Part shown: one piece after another, positions 8,544-18,693 of the stretch
Layout: each line of letters opens with the position of its first letter
Position numbering within the stretch: position 1 is the first letter of the stretch
Assembly: GCA_900770705.1 (NCBI GenBank)
Contig: CAAGLF010000027.1
Location: forward strand, 1-64,000
Origin: Bacteroidaceae bacterium
Lineage (GTDB): Bacteria > Bacteroidota > Bacteroidia > Bacteroidales > Bacteroidaceae
Length of the DNA stretch: 64,000 nt
Direction: 5' to 3'
Notes under the pieces: generated by a model
Database searches by the model: none
What the model was told of the DNA's origin: nothing
What the model saw: only the letters and a program-made list of their open reading frames with translations
Program-made: the position numbers and the translations under genes

Positions 8544-8551
8544 TACTTTTG
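8544..8551 (+). promoter_or_regulatory. -7 box of the gltBD operon
   Basis: TACTTTTG fits TAnnTTTG and is preceded by an AT-rich region. A TTTG at 8528-8531 is too close (12 bp) to be a standard -33 box. The leader to ATG 8662 would be about 105 nt. Confidence 0.5.
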
Positions 8552-8661
8552 CGCTCAAATTAATACGTAGGCATATTGCCCGGCTGCCATCCTGCTGTTT
8601 GCGAGTAGGGCGGTCGGTTGCCATAACGGCAGGCAATGAGCGCCTTACTCATACAACACAT

Positions 8662-11600
8662 ATGGAAACGAACCATTCCGAACAAAAACTGAACCAGGGA
8701 CTCTACAGTCCGGACTATGAACACGATGCCTGTGGCGTAGGTATGATTGTCAATGTCCACGGAAACAAGAGCCACGAGCTTGTCGACGCAGCGTTGAAAG
8801 TGCTGGAGAATATGAAGCACCGCGGAGCGGAAGGCGCCGACAACAAGACGGGCGACGGAGCCGGCATTATGCTCCAGATACCCCACGAGTTTATCCTCTT
8901 GCAGGGCATTCCTGTACCCGAAAAGGGCAAATACGGCACCGGACTGGTGTTCCTGCCGAAAGATGAAGCCCGCCAGCAGCACATCCTGAGCATTATGATC
9001 GAAGAGATCGAGCGTGAGGGCCTCTCGCTGATGCACTTGCGCTCCGTTCCGGTCAACTCCGACATTTTGGGTAGTGCGGCCCGCGCCACAGAGCCTGACA
9101 TCAAGCAGATTTTCGTCACTTCCGGCGGTACGCTGCCCGACAATCTGGAGCGCACATTATATATAATAAGGAAAAAGATCGAACGTCGCGTCGACGACAG
9201 CGACTTCTATATCGTTTCCCTCTCTTCCAGAAATATCGTTTACAAAGGTATGCTTTCGTCCGTGCAGGTCAGGGAGTATTTTCCCGACCTGACACAGCCC
9301 TATTTCACCAGCGGGCTGGCCGTAGTGCATTCCCGGTTTTCCACCAACACCTTCCCGACGTGGTCGCTGGCCCAGCCGTTCCGCTTGCTCGCACATAATG
9401 GCGAGATCAACACCATCCGAGGCAACAGAGGCTGGATGGAGGCACGCGAGGCCGTGCTTTCTACACCCGAACTCGGCGATGTGAAGCACATCCGACCCAT
9501 CGTGCAGCCCGGTATGAGCGATTCGGCCTCGTTGGACAATGTGCTGGAGTTTTTAGTGATGTCTGGTTTGAGCTTGCCCCACGCCATTGCGATGTTGGTG
9601 CCCGAGTCGTTCAACGACAAGAACCCTATTAGCGAGGAACTCAAGGCTTTCTATGAGTACCACTCCATCTTGATGGAGCCCTGGGATGGTCCGGCTGCCT
9701 TGCTCTTCAGCGATGGACGCTATGCCGGCGGTATGCTCGACCGGAACGGTCTCCGTCCGGCCCGCTACCTTATCACGAAGGGCGATATGATGGTTGTTGC
9801 TTCCGAAGCCGGCGTCATCAACTTCGAAGCCGGCGACATCAAGGAAAAGGGGCGCCTGCAGCCCGGCAAGATACTGCTGGTAGATACGCAGGAAGGGCGT
9901 ATTTTCTACGATGGGGAGCTGAAGGAACAACTGGCGCACGCCCTGCCTTATCGCGAATGGCTTTCCAAGGGGCGTATAGAGCTACATACGCTCAAGAGTG
10001 GACGCAAGGTGGACAACTCCATCGAACAGTTCGAGGAAAAGCTTCGCGTGTTCGACTTTACGCGCGAGGACATAGAGAGAACAATCATCCCGATGTGTGT
10101 CAATGCCTCCGAGCCAGTTGCCTCAATGGGCAACGACACGCCGTTGGCAGTGCTCTCCGATCGCCCCCAACTGCTGTTCAACTATTTCCGGCAGCAGTTT
10201 GCGCAGGTTACTAACCCTGCCATCGACCCGATTCGTGAGGAGCTGGTGATGTCGCTCACCGAGTATGTCGGCGCTGTCGGCATGAATATCCTTGTTCCCG
10301 ACGAGGGCCATTGTAAAATGGTGCGTCTGCCTCATCCCGTGCTCACCAATACGCAGCTCGACATCCTCTGTAATATCCGCTACAAGGGCTTCAAGACGGT
10401 CAAGTTGCCTATGCTCTTCCCCGTAGCTAAGGGGCGCGCCGGCCTGCAGCAGGCTCTGTCGGATTTGTGTAAGCAGGCAGAGCAGTCGGTGACCGACGGC
10501 GTGAACTATATCGTGCTTTCCGACCGTGGAGTCAGCGATGAATATGCCGCTATCCCCTCGTTGTTGGCCGTCAGCGCCGTCCATCATCATCTTATCTCCG
10601 TGCAAAAACGTGTGGAGACGGCGTTGATAGTGGAAAGCGGCGAGATACGCGAGGTCATGCACGTGGCGCTCCTACTGGGCTATGGTGCCAGTGCAATCAA
10701 CCCCTATATGGCGTTTGCCGTGTTGGACGACCTGGTGCGGCGCGAAGAGGTGCAAACCAATTACGAAACGGCTGAGAAAAATTATATCAAGGCTCTCTGT
10801 AAAGGACTCTATAAGGTAATGTCGAAAATGGGCATATCTACCATCCGTAGCTATCGGGGTGCCAAAATTTTCGAGGCCGTCGGCCTTTCCGAAGAGTTGC
10901 TGAAGACCTATTTCGGCACAGAAATATCCACCATCGGCGGCATTCGTCTCGACGAAATAGCCCGCGACTATACCGCTTTCCATCATCAGGGATTCTCCGG
11001 CCGCAAGGACAATATCGACTACGGCGTTTCGCCGCTTTGGAGGGGACGACGCGGCGAACTCTTGCCTTATGTCGGCCAATTTTCATATCGCAAGGACGGC
11101 ATTCAACACGCCTGGAATCCCGATACCATTGCCACGCTTCAGCTGGCCACGCGCCTGGGTTCTTACAAGAAGTTCAAGGAGTTCACTCACCTTGTCGATG
11201 AGAAGGAGTCCCCCATCTTCTTGCGCGATTTCTTCGACTTCAGGCGCAACCCCATACCGTTGGAGGAGGTAGAACCCGTGGCGTCCATCGTGCGTCACTT
11301 CGTCACCGGCGCGATGTCCTTCGGCGCAATCAGCAAGGAAGCCCACGAAGCGTTGGCTTTGGCGATGAACAAGCTCGGCGCCCGGTCCAATACGGGAGAG
11401 GGCGGCGAAGACTCCGAGCGCTTCCATACCGACTTCGAAGGCATTCCATTGGGCAGTAAGACGAAGCAGATAGCCTCGGGGCGCTTCGGCGTCACCACAG
11501 AGTATCTCGTCAATGCCGAGGAGATACAGATTAAGGTGGCCCAGGGCGCCAAGCCAGGTGAGGGCGGTCAGCTTCCTGGCTACAAAGTGAACGAAATCAT

Positions 11601-13203
11601 TGCCCGAACCCGTCATTCCATCCCCGGAATTTCCCTGATCAGCCCGCCGCCTCATCACGACATCTATTCTATCGAGGATTTGGCGCAGCTGATTTTCGAT
11701 TTGAAGAACGTAAATCCGCGTGCCGCCGTCAGTGTCAAGCTGGTGGCCGAGTCTGGAATCGGAACCATCGCGGCCGGTGTGGCTAAGGCCAAGGCCGATC
11801 TCATTGTCATATCCGGAGCCGAAGGTGGCACCGGCGCCTCGCCTGCTTCTTCTATGCGTTATGCGGGCATTTCTCCCGAAATCGGTCTCTCGGAGACGCA
11901 GCAGACGCTTGTTCGGGGCGGGCTGCGCGGACAGGTGCGCCTGCAGACCGACGGACAGCTCAAGACCGGCCACGACATCATCGCGATGGCCCTGCTGGGT
12001 GCCGAGGAATTTGCTTTTGGCACGACGGCACTCATTGTTTTGGGCTGTGTAATGATGCGCAAGTGCCATGCCAATACCTGCCCAGTGGGCGTTGCTACGC
12101 AGGATCCCAAGCTTAGGGAGCATTTCCGCGGCCATTATGAGTATTTGGTCAACTATTTTCGCTTCTTGGCCGAAGAAGTGCGCGAATACCTGGCCGATAT
12201 GGGATTCCGCCGGCTCGACGACATCGTCGGCCGCACCGATCTGATTACCTTGAAGCCCGCTCCGAAGGACTCCAAGGCGGCCTTGCTCGATTTCTCCCGT
12301 CTTCTCTATCGTCATCCCGACACTTCTATCGCCATTCACCACGTTACGGAGCAGCTCCACGCTCTCGGGGGCGTGAAGGACCGTGCCATTCTCTCCGCTG
12401 CCCGCGAAGCTATCGACGAGGGGCGCGAAGTGTCGCTCGAGTACGCCATTGGGAATACCGACCGCTCAGTAGGGGCTATGCTCAGCGGAGCTGTGGCAGC
12501 CAAGTACGGCCAGGCCGGACTTCCCGACGAAACTATCAATGTCAAGTTCAAAGGTTCGGCTGGTCAGAGCTTCGGTGCTTTCCTTGTCCGCGGCATTACC
12601 TTCAAGCTTGAGGGCGAGGCCAACGACTATCTCGGCAAGGCGCTCAGTGGAGGCCGTATCAGTGTGATGCCTCCCATCCGTTCGAATTTCGAAGCGGACC
12701 GGAACACGATTGCCGGCAACACTTTGCTCTACGGAGCCACCGGAGGAGAGGTCTATATCAACGGTCGCGTGGGCGAACGCTTCGCTGTGCGCAACTCCGG
12801 AGCCATTGCCGTCGTCGAGGGAGCCGGCGATCACTGCTGTGAGTATATGACGGGTGGCCGCGTGGTCGTGCTCGGAGCTACGGGCCGCAACTTTGCAGCC
12901 GGTATGTCGGGCGGAGTGGCCTATGTGTGGGACAAAGACCACACTTTCGACTACTTCTGCAATATGGAGATGGTGGAACTCTCGCTTTTGGAGGACTCCA
13001 CGTCGCGCAAGGAGCTCCACGAACTCATCCGCCAGCACTATCTCTACACTGGCAGCCGTCTGGCGCGCACCATGCTCGACGACTGGAATCGCTACGTCGA
13101 CGACTTCATACAAGTGACACCTATTGAATACAAGCGTGTGCTGGCTGAAGAGCAAATGCGCAAGCTCCAGCAGAAGATTGCCGAGGTGCAGCGCGATTAT
13201 TGA
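8662..13203 (+). CDS. gltB: Glutamate synthase large subunit
   Basis: The product is 1513 residues and, with GltD, makes two glutamates from glutamine and 2-oxoglutarate. The start METNHSEQKL leads to HDACGVG, so the nucleophile Cys is residue 24 and a 23-residue propeptide must be removed; this fixes ATG 8662 over the upstream in-frame start at 8599. Domains run: class II amidotransferase (about 24-430), central domain (about 480-760), FMN-binding synthase (about 820-1190) with 3Fe-4S cysteines at 1129, 1135 and 1140, then the glutamate synthase C-terminal beta helix (GxGxG motifs, about 1270-1460). gltD follows by 43 bp. Confidence 0.97.
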   Translation: METNHSEQKLNQGLYSPDYEHDACGVGMIVNVHGNKSHELVDAALKVLENMKHRGAEGADNKTGDGAGIMLQIPHEFILLQGIPVPEKGKYGTGLVFLPKDEARQQHILSIMIEEIEREGLSLMHLRSVPVNSDILGSAARATEPDIKQIFVTSGGTLPDNLERTLYIIRKKIERRVDDSDFYIVSLSSRNIVYKGMLSSVQVREYFPDLTQPYFTSGLAVVHSRFSTNTFPTWSLAQPFRLLAHNGEINTIRGNRGWMEAREAVLSTPELGDVKHIRPIVQPGMSDSASLDNVLEFLVMSGLSLPHAIAMLVPESFNDKNPISEELKAFYEYHSILMEPWDGPAALLFSDGRYAGGMLDRNGLRPARYLITKGDMMVVASEAGVINFEAGDIKEKGRLQPGKILLVDTQEGRIFYDGELKEQLAHALPYREWLSKGRIELHTLKSGRKVDNSIEQFEEKLRVFDFTREDIERTIIPMCVNASEPVASMGNDTPLAVLSDRPQLLFNYFRQQFAQVTNPAIDPIREELVMSLTEYVGAVGMNILVPDEGHCKMVRLPHPVLTNTQLDILCNIRYKGFKTVKLPMLFPVAKGRAGLQQALSDLCKQAEQSVTDGVNYIVLSDRGVSDEYAAIPSLLAVSAVHHHLISVQKRVETALIVESGEIREVMHVALLLGYGASAINPYMAFAVLDDLVRREEVQTNYETAEKNYIKALCKGLYKVMSKMGISTIRSYRGAKIFEAVGLSEELLKTYFGTEISTIGGIRLDEIARDYTAFHHQGFSGRKDNIDYGVSPLWRGRRGELLPYVGQFSYRKDGIQHAWNPDTIATLQLATRLGSYKKFKEFTHLVDEKESPIFLRDFFDFRRNPIPLEEVEPVASIVRHFVTGAMSFGAISKEAHEALALAMNKLGARSNTGEGGEDSERFHTDFEGIPLGSKTKQIASGRFGVTTEYLVNAEEIQIKVAQGAKPGEGGQLPGYKVNEIIARTRHSIPGISLISPPPHHDIYSIEDLAQLIFDLKNVNPRAAVSVKLVAESGIGTIAAGVAKAKADLIVISGAEGGTGASPASSMRYAGISPEIGLSETQQTLVRGGLRGQVRLQTDGQLKTGHDIIAMALLGAEEFAFGTTALIVLGCVMMRKCHANTCPVGVATQDPKLREHFRGHYEYLVNYFRFLAEEVREYLADMGFRRLDDIVGRTDLITLKPAPKDSKAALLDFSRLLYRHPDTSIAIHHVTEQLHALGGVKDRAILSAAREAIDEGREVSLEYAIGNTDRSVGAMLSGAVAAKYGQAGLPDETINVKFKGSAGQSFGAFLVRGITFKLEGEANDYLGKALSGGRISVMPPIRSNFEADRNTIAGNTLLYGATGGEVYINGRVGERFAVRNSGAIAVVEGAGDHCCEYMTGGRVVVLGATGRNFAAGMSGGVAYVWDKDHTFDYFCNMEMVELSLLEDSTSRKELHELIRQHYLYTGSRLARTMLDDWNRYVDDFIQVTPIEYKRVLAEEQMRKLQQKIAEVQRDY

Positions 13204-13246
13204 TTAATACACAAGTTTATATTTGTCCTAATTCCTGATCAAGAAA

Positions 13247-14599
13247 ATGGGAAATCCGAAATCTTTCCTTACTGTTCCGCGCCAGGAGGCCGGCTATCGT
13301 CCCGTCCACGAGCGCGTGGCCGACTACGGCGAGGTGGAACAGACACTCAATACCAGTCAACGCAAACAGCAGGCCGGACGTTGTATGGACTGCGGCGTGC
13401 CTTTCTGTCACTATGCCTGCCCGCTGGGCAACCGCCCGCCCGAGTTTCAGGACGCGATGTACAAGGGAAAGTGGCGCGAGGCCTATGCCATTCTTTCTGC
13501 CACCAACGACTTTCCCGAGTTCACCGGACGTATCTGCCCCGCACTCTGTGAGAAGAGCTGCGTGCTCAACCTTACGTTCGACCAGCCCGTTACCATTCGC
13601 GAAGACGAGTGCGCCGTAGTAGAGCGAGCCTTCCGCGAGGGCTATATCGAGGCCCGTACATATCCCCGCAACGGCCGCAGCGTGGCCGTTGTCGGCAGTG
13701 GACCTGCGGGACTGGCTGCCGCCAACCGCCTCAACCAGCTTGGCTATTCCGTCACCGTCTTCGAGAAGGCCGAACTGCCCGGCGGATTGCTGCGCTACGG
13801 CATTCCGAACTTCAAGCTCCAGAAGACGGTTATCGACCGCCGTCTCCGTATTATGCAGGACGAGGGTATCGTGTTCCAGACAGACACGGAGGTCGACCTC
13901 TCCCGGCTTCCCGAGGGCTTTGAAGCCTATGCCGTCTGCACCGGAGCCCCCGAGGCACGCGACCTGCCTGTGCCCGGCCGCGAATTGCGGGGCATACACT
14001 TCGCACTGGACATGTTGGCGCAGCAGAACCGCGTGCTGGCAGGCCAGACCTTCAAGAAAGACGAACTGGTCACGGCCAAGGGCAAGCGTGTGCTCGTGGT
14101 CGGTGGCGGAGATACGGGCAGCGACTGCATAGGCACCAGTCACAGGCAGGGCTGCCGCAGCGTCACGCAGATCGAGATTATGCCGCAGCCTCCCGTGGGA
14201 CACAACCCCGCCACGCCTTGGCCGCAGTGGCCGCAAGTCTTGAAGACCACCAGTAGCCACGAAGAGGGCTGTACGCGCCGCTGGAGCCTGGCCACGAACC
14301 GCTTTCTCGGCACGCCCGACGGAAAAGTGTGCGGGGCCGAAGTAGAGGTAGTGGAGTGGCGCCCCAATCCCGAGGGGGGACGGCCGCTGATGTGCCCTAC
14401 CGGGAAGAAGGAAGTCATCGAATGCGACCTCGTACTGCTCGCGATGGGTTTTCTCCGGCCCGTCCAACCTGAAGTTCCGGCCAACGTATTCTTTGCCGGC
14501 GACGCAGCCACGGGCGCCAGTCTCGTAGTGAAGTGCATTGCCGGAGGTCGCAAGGTGGCCGCCGACATCGATAGCTATCTCTCCGGCCACACCGCCTGA
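13247..14599 (+). CDS. gltD: Glutamate synthase small subunit
   Basis: The product is 450 residues and supplies electrons from NAD(P)H to GltB. Cys clusters CMDCGVPFCHYACPLG (near 47-62) and CPALCEKSC (near 98-106) bind the two 4Fe-4S centres. A first Rossmann motif VVGSGPAGLAAANRL (near 148-162, FAD) and a second VLVVGGGDTGSDC (near 283-295, NADPH) follow. Length and domain order match the bacterial beta subunit. A strong terminator lies 44 bp downstream, so gltBD is a closed two-gene operon. Confidence 0.97.
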   Translation: MGNPKSFLTVPRQEAGYRPVHERVADYGEVEQTLNTSQRKQQAGRCMDCGVPFCHYACPLGNRPPEFQDAMYKGKWREAYAILSATNDFPEFTGRICPALCEKSCVLNLTFDQPVTIREDECAVVERAFREGYIEARTYPRNGRSVAVVGSGPAGLAAANRLNQLGYSVTVFEKAELPGGLLRYGIPNFKLQKTVIDRRLRIMQDEGIVFQTDTEVDLSRLPEGFEAYAVCTGAPEARDLPVPGRELRGIHFALDMLAQQNRVLAGQTFKKDELVTAKGKRVLVVGGGDTGSDCIGTSHRQGCRSVTQIEIMPQPPVGHNPATPWPQWPQVLKTTSSHEEGCTRRWSLATNRFLGTPDGKVCGAEVEVVEWRPNPEGGRPLMCPTGKKEVIECDLVLLAMGFLRPVQPEVPANVFFAGDAATGASLVVKCIAGGRKVAADIDSYLSGHTA

Positions 14600-14642
14600 T
14601 TCTATCTGCGATCACCGCGAAACAACAAAGGCGGAAAATCGA

Positions 14643-14685
14643 ATTATCTCCGAGGAAATTCAAATTTTCTCGGAGATAATTTTTT
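14643..14685 (+). terminator. Terminator of gltBD, built from a dispersed element
   Basis: ATTATCTCCGAGGAAAT pairs with ATTTTCTCGGAGATAAT (16 of 17) and is followed by six Ts. The CTCCGAGGAAATT core recurs at 25865-25877. The tail CTGTCTCCGCACTTCTCC just after it is nearly identical to the sequence after the terminator at 52399-52439. Confidence 0.88.
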
Positions 14686-14874
14686 CTGTCTCCGCACTTC
14701 TCCGCGCTGCCGCGCCGTTCTTGCGTCCGGGCAGCGCGGGGAAGGCTCCGATGAGGCGGAAATGCGTAGGTCCCACGCCGGCTGTCCGTGCTCCCTGCGT
14801 CCCTATCCGCGGAAACATTGTCCCACTTTTTGGTTTTTAACGGGAATTATGGCACACTCCCCGCGAAAACTATG

Positions 14875-14882
14875 TAATTTTG
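14875..14882 (+). promoter_or_regulatory. -7 box of the TolC/HlyD/ABC-2 operon
   Basis: TAATTTTG fits TAnnTTTG and lies 86 nt before the first ATG of the operon. No TTTG is visible 19-21 bp upstream. Confidence 0.5.
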
Positions 14883-14968
14883 CGACCTGCACGCCCCGAA
14901 TCCGCATAGTTCGCAGAAGCAGGAGAGTAGGAGGGGAGACGGGAAACGTGTGTAAAAAAAGAGATGGT

Positions 14969-16444
14969 ATGAAACGAATACTTTTTCCGACAATACTGTT
15001 GCTGTTCGGCCTGATACAGAGCAGCCGGGCGCAGACAGTGCTTACGCTCGACAGCGTAAAGCGGCTGGCCCTCAGCGAAAGTAAAACGCTCGCCACCGCA
15101 CGGCTTTCTATCGACAAGGCCGACAATGTACACCGCGCTGCCCGCACGCAATACCTGCCCAAAATTTCTGTCGTGGGCGGATATATGCACACGGGCGACG
15201 AGCTCCACCTGCTCTCGTCGGCACAGCGCAATTCCCTTTCCGGGATGGGCACCACCTTCAGCCAGCAGATAGCCGGCGAACTGCAGCAGGCCGCTGGCGA
15301 AATCCTGACCCGCTATCCCGACCTGGCCCCCCTCCTTCAGCAGGCGCAGGACAAGCTGCCCGCGCTGGCGGCAGGAATGAATGCTGTGGGCAAAGACATT
15401 TCCGACGCTTTCCGCACAGATACGCGCAACCTCACCGCCGCGGCCATCATTCTGGCCCAGCCGCTCTATATGGGAGGAAAAATCAGAGCCTACGACCGCC
15501 TGACCGAACACTCGCGCCGTCTGGCTGCCGAGCAGCTCCGCGAGGCGGAACACAATGTGCTGCTCGAGGCCGAACAGGCGTATTGGCAGGTCGTATCACT
15601 GGCAGCCAAGAAGCGCCTGGCGCAGAGCTACAGGGAAGTGCTGGCGGAACTCTATGACGACGTGCAGAAGATGGTGGAACAGGGACTGGCCACGCGTGCG
15701 AATGCCTTGAGCGTAAGCGTCAAACTGGGCGAGGCCGAAATGACGCTCACCAAGGTCGATGACGGGCTCACCCTGTCCCGAATGCTGCTCTGCCGACTAT
15801 GCGGATTTCCGCTCGACACAGACTTGCGGCCGGCCGAGGAAGCCAGTGGAGACATCACCACGGAAGGCGAAAGACCCGTGCCCGACATCGCCGCTGCCCT
15901 GACACGCCGTCCGGAACTGCAGCAGCTCGAAGCAGTCGAGGCCATCTGTCGCGACAAAGTGCGCATAGAGCGCTCCGCCCTGCTGCCCCAGCTGTCGCTG
16001 ACGGGCGGATACCTGGTGTCAAATCCCAATGTCCTGAACGGATTTCAGAAGAACTTCCGCGGAACATGGTCAGTAGGCCTCGTCCTGCAATTGCCCGTGT
16101 GGCACTGGGGCGAAACGCGCTACAAGGTGCGCGCCGCCGAGGCCGAAGCCCGCATGACGGGGCTCCGTCGGCTCGACGCGCAGGAGAAGGTGGAACTGCA
16201 GCTACGCCAGGAGACCCTGCGCCTGAAGGAAGCCGACCGGAAACTGGCCTTGAGCCGCGACAATCTCGCCGAAGCCGACGAGAATTTGCGCGTAGCCCGC
16301 ATCGGATTCCGCGAGGGAGTCATCTCAACGTCCGATGTGCTGGCTGCCACCGCCTCCTGGCTCCGGGCGCATTCCGATCTGACCGACGCGCAGATCGATG
16401 TGCGGCTCTCGCAAGCCACCCTGCGCAAGGCAATGGGACTATAG
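14969..16444 (+). CDS. TolC-family outer membrane efflux protein
   Basis: This 491-residue protein has a signal peptide (MKRILFPTILLLFGLIQSSRA, the last residues before cleavage near 21). Two long coiled-coil repeats follow (about 190-250 and 395-460), with the repeated TolC pattern of a helical barrel; LAQPLYMGGKIRAYD near 168-182 is the typical turn into the barrel. It would form the outer membrane channel of the tripartite exporter encoded downstream. ATG 14969 is chosen because it gives the signal peptide; the upstream in-frame extension covers the promoter. Confidence 0.92.
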   Translation: MKRILFPTILLLFGLIQSSRAQTVLTLDSVKRLALSESKTLATARLSIDKADNVHRAARTQYLPKISVVGGYMHTGDELHLLSSAQRNSLSGMGTTFSQQIAGELQQAAGEILTRYPDLAPLLQQAQDKLPALAAGMNAVGKDISDAFRTDTRNLTAAAIILAQPLYMGGKIRAYDRLTEHSRRLAAEQLREAEHNVLLEAEQAYWQVVSLAAKKRLAQSYREVLAELYDDVQKMVEQGLATRANALSVSVKLGEAEMTLTKVDDGLTLSRMLLCRLCGFPLDTDLRPAEEASGDITTEGERPVPDIAAALTRRPELQQLEAVEAICRDKVRIERSALLPQLSLTGGYLVSNPNVLNGFQKNFRGTWSVGLVLQLPVWHWGETRYKVRAAEAEARMTGLRRLDAQEKVELQLRQETLRLKEADRKLALSRDNLAEADENLRVARIGFREGVISTSDVLAATASWLRAHSDLTDAQIDVRLSQATLRKAMGL

Positions 16445-16496
16445 CCCCGGCTTTGGCGTCAGAAACAGAAGTAAGAAACTATAATTGCAGAGAGAT

Positions 16497-17486
16497 ATGA
16501 ACAGACTCGAACGCCCCAATCTCTTGCCGGGGCTACTGATTGTTTTAGGAGTGATATCGCTTTTCGCCATAGGCGGATGGTACGCCTGGCAGCCGCAGGA
16601 GGACCTTCTGCAGGGCCAGGCCGAAGTGGCGGAGTACCGCGTGTCGGGCAAAGTGCCGGGCAGAGTGCTGAAAATCTACGTCGAAGAAGGGCAGACCGTG
16701 CATGCCGGCGATACACTGGCCGTGCTCGAGGCCCCCGATGTACAGGCCAAGTTGCAGCAGGCCGAGGCCGCTGAGCAGATGGCCGCTGCCGGCAGCCGCA
16801 AGGCCGAGGCCGGAGCACGCAGGGAGCAGATAGCCGCCGCTTACGAGATGTGGCAGAAAGCCAAGGCCGGCGCCGAGATTTCCGAGAAGTCATATAAGCG
16901 CGTGAAGAACCTTTTCGAGGAAGGCGTGGTCACCGCCCAGAAGCTTGATGAGGCCCTGGCGCAGCGCGATGCCGCCCTCGCTACCGAGCGGGCCGCCCGG
17001 GCACAGTATGAGCAGGCCGAAAACGGCGCCCGTCAGGAAGACAGGGACGCCGCCCGGGCCGGCGTGGCTCGCGCCAGGGGAGCCGTGGCCGAGGTAGACA
17101 GCTATATGAAGGAGACAGTGCTCGTCGCGCCGGAAGATGGCGAAGTGACGGATATCTATCCCGAACCCGGAGAGCTGGTCGGCACCGGTGCGCCCATTAT
17201 GAGCGTCGGCAAGATGCAGCAGCTCTGGATAAGTTTCAACGTGCGCGAAGACAAGCTCTCCCGGCTGCCTATGAATGCCACGGTGGAGGTCAGTGTGCCG
17301 GCTCTCGGCGGCCGTCGCGTGAAGTGTCGGGTCTACTCCGTGAAAGATCGCGGCGCCTATGCCGCCTGGAAGGCCACGAAGAGTACGGGCCAGTACGATA
17401 TGAAGACCTTCGAGGTGAAGGTCCGCCCCCTGCAGCCCGTTGAGGGCCTGCGGCCGGGTATGAGCGTCTTGTCGGTAAGCAAATAA
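16497..17486 (+). CDS. HlyD-family periplasmic adaptor
   Basis: This 329-residue protein has one N-terminal membrane anchor (about 9-27), a split lipoyl domain (GKVPGRVLKIYVEEGQTV near 47-64, and LVAPEDGEVTDIYPEPGE near 205-222) and a long Ala/Glu/Arg-rich coiled-coil hairpin between (about 80-200). It would join the TolC protein to the inner-membrane permeases. ATG 16497 is preferred over a TTG 12 nt upstream. The gap from the TolC gene is 52 bp. Confidence 0.92.
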   Translation: MNRLERPNLLPGLLIVLGVISLFAIGGWYAWQPQEDLLQGQAEVAEYRVSGKVPGRVLKIYVEEGQTVHAGDTLAVLEAPDVQAKLQQAEAAEQMAAAGSRKAEAGARREQIAAAYEMWQKAKAGAEISEKSYKRVKNLFEEGVVTAQKLDEALAQRDAALATERAARAQYEQAENGARQEDRDAARAGVARARGAVAEVDSYMKETVLVAPEDGEVTDIYPEPGELVGTGAPIMSVGKMQQLWISFNVREDKLSRLPMNATVEVSVPALGGRRVKCRVYSVKDRGAYAAWKATKSTGQYDMKTFEVKVRPLQPVEGLRPGMSVLSVSK

Positions 17487-17496
17487 AGGAATTGCA

Positions 17497-18678
17497 GTGG
17501 CCCCGCTGTGGCTGCTGCCGGTCAAGATACAGGCAATGATCAAGGAGAAATGGAAAAATAGCTTGCGGAGTCCGCTCTTTTGGTTCGCGACAGTGGTGGC
17601 GCCCCTGGCTTGCTGTCTGTTTTTCACCTCGTTGATGAAGAGTGGACTGCCGGCCGAAATGCCTATCGGTCTTGTCGACGAAGACGCCACGGCTACCTCG
17701 CGCGAGATTGGCCGCAATCTCGACGCCTTTCAGCACGTCCGCCTGGCCGGCCGCTACGCCACCGTGGCGGAAGCCCGCAAGGCGATGCAGCAGGGCGACA
17801 TCTATGGTTTCTATCTCATTCCCCGGCAGACCGCCCGTCGGGCACAGCGCGGCGAAGTGCCCACCGTGTCTTTCTACACCAGCTATTCCTATCTCGTGGC
17901 AGGCTCGCTGATCTACAAAGATATGCGCACGATGGCCGAACTGTCGTCCGGAGCCGCCGCGCGCAGCGTGCTGTATGCCCGCGGAGCCACCGAACGGCAG
18001 GCTATGGCCTATCTGCAACCGATTGTCATCGATGTAAATCCCATTGGCAACCCATGGCTGAATTATAGTGTCTACCTGTCGAATACGCTGGTGCCGGGCG
18101 TGCTCTGTCTCTTCGTTCTGCTGCTGACGGGCTACACCCTCGGTGCCGACTTCAAGGCGGGAAGGGCGCGTACAGCCCTCGAAAGGTGTGGCGGCAGCGT
18201 GTTCCGCCTGCTTTTCGCGCAGCTGCTTCCGCAGACGGTGGCTTTTCTGCTGACCGGCGGTCTGATAGTGCTTATTCTCTACGGCGTACTGCGCTATCCC
18301 TGCTTCTGTGGCATTCCGACGATGCTGCTTGTCGTTTCGCTCTTGGTACTGGCGGCGCAGGGCTTGGGCATAGCCATCTTTTCCCTGCTTCCCACGCAGC
18401 GTATGGCGATGAGCGGCGGTGCGCTGTTGGGCGTTGTGTCGTTCAGTATATGCGGAATGTCTTTCCCCGTGATGGCTATGCACCCCGCCTTGCAGGGACT
18501 CGCGCTGCTTTCGCCCCTGCGCCATTACTTTCTGCTGTATGTCAACTGCGCTCTCGATGGTTACTCCCTGCTGAATGCCTGGCCCTACGTCGTGGCACTG
18601 CTGCTGATGGCGCTGTTGCCGCTGCCGGTGGCCCCGCTGCTGAGGAAGGCATTCCTGCGCTATGGCTACGAACCCTGA
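17497..18678 (+). CDS. ABC-2 type permease, first copy
   Basis: This 393-residue protein has the ABC-2 layout: one N-terminal helix (about 27-47), a large extracytoplasmic domain (about 50-180) and five or so C-terminal helices (about 185-380). The sequence PAEMPIGLVDEDATATSREI after the first helix is typical of YhiI/YbhR-type transporters. A GTG start at 17497 has AAGGA 7 bp upstream; ATG 17536 is the alternative and would remove 13 residues. No nucleotide-binding subunit is encoded nearby, so an ATPase must come from elsewhere or the complex works without one. Confidence 0.88.
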   Translation: MAPLWLLPVKIQAMIKEKWKNSLRSPLFWFATVVAPLACCLFFTSLMKSGLPAEMPIGLVDEDATATSREIGRNLDAFQHVRLAGRYATVAEARKAMQQGDIYGFYLIPRQTARRAQRGEVPTVSFYTSYSYLVAGSLIYKDMRTMAELSSGAAARSVLYARGATERQAMAYLQPIVIDVNPIGNPWLNYSVYLSNTLVPGVLCLFVLLLTGYTLGADFKAGRARTALERCGGSVFRLLFAQLLPQTVAFLLTGGLIVLILYGVLRYPCFCGIPTMLLVVSLLVLAAQGLGIAIFSLLPTQRMAMSGGALLGVVSFSICGMSFPVMAMHPALQGLALLSPLRHYFLLYVNCALDGYSLLNAWPYVVALLLMALLPLPVAPLLRKAFLRYGYEP

Positions 18679-18693
18679 ACAACGCTCCGAAAA

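Larger units (their letters stand above)
8358..8661 (+). other. Spacer between the crp-like gene and gltB
   Basis: This 304-bp spacer holds a clear terminator (8415-8448), an AT-rich stretch around 8455-8545 and the gltB -7 box (8544-8551). About 110 nt of untranslated leader follow. I see no riboswitch-like conserved core or small open frame worth calling. Confidence 0.6.
14600..14968 (+). other. Spacer between gltD and the export operon
   Basis: This 369-bp spacer holds the gltBD terminator (14643-14685), whose tail is shared with the GNAT terminator 38 kb away. A GC-rich stretch with no recognisable gene follows, then a -7 box at 14875-14882 and about 85 nt of leader. Confidence 0.6.

Noticed and set aside
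11083..12360. A 425-codon minus-strand frame inside gltB
   Set aside because: It is fully covered by the FMN-binding domain of GltB on the other strand and has no family resemblance.
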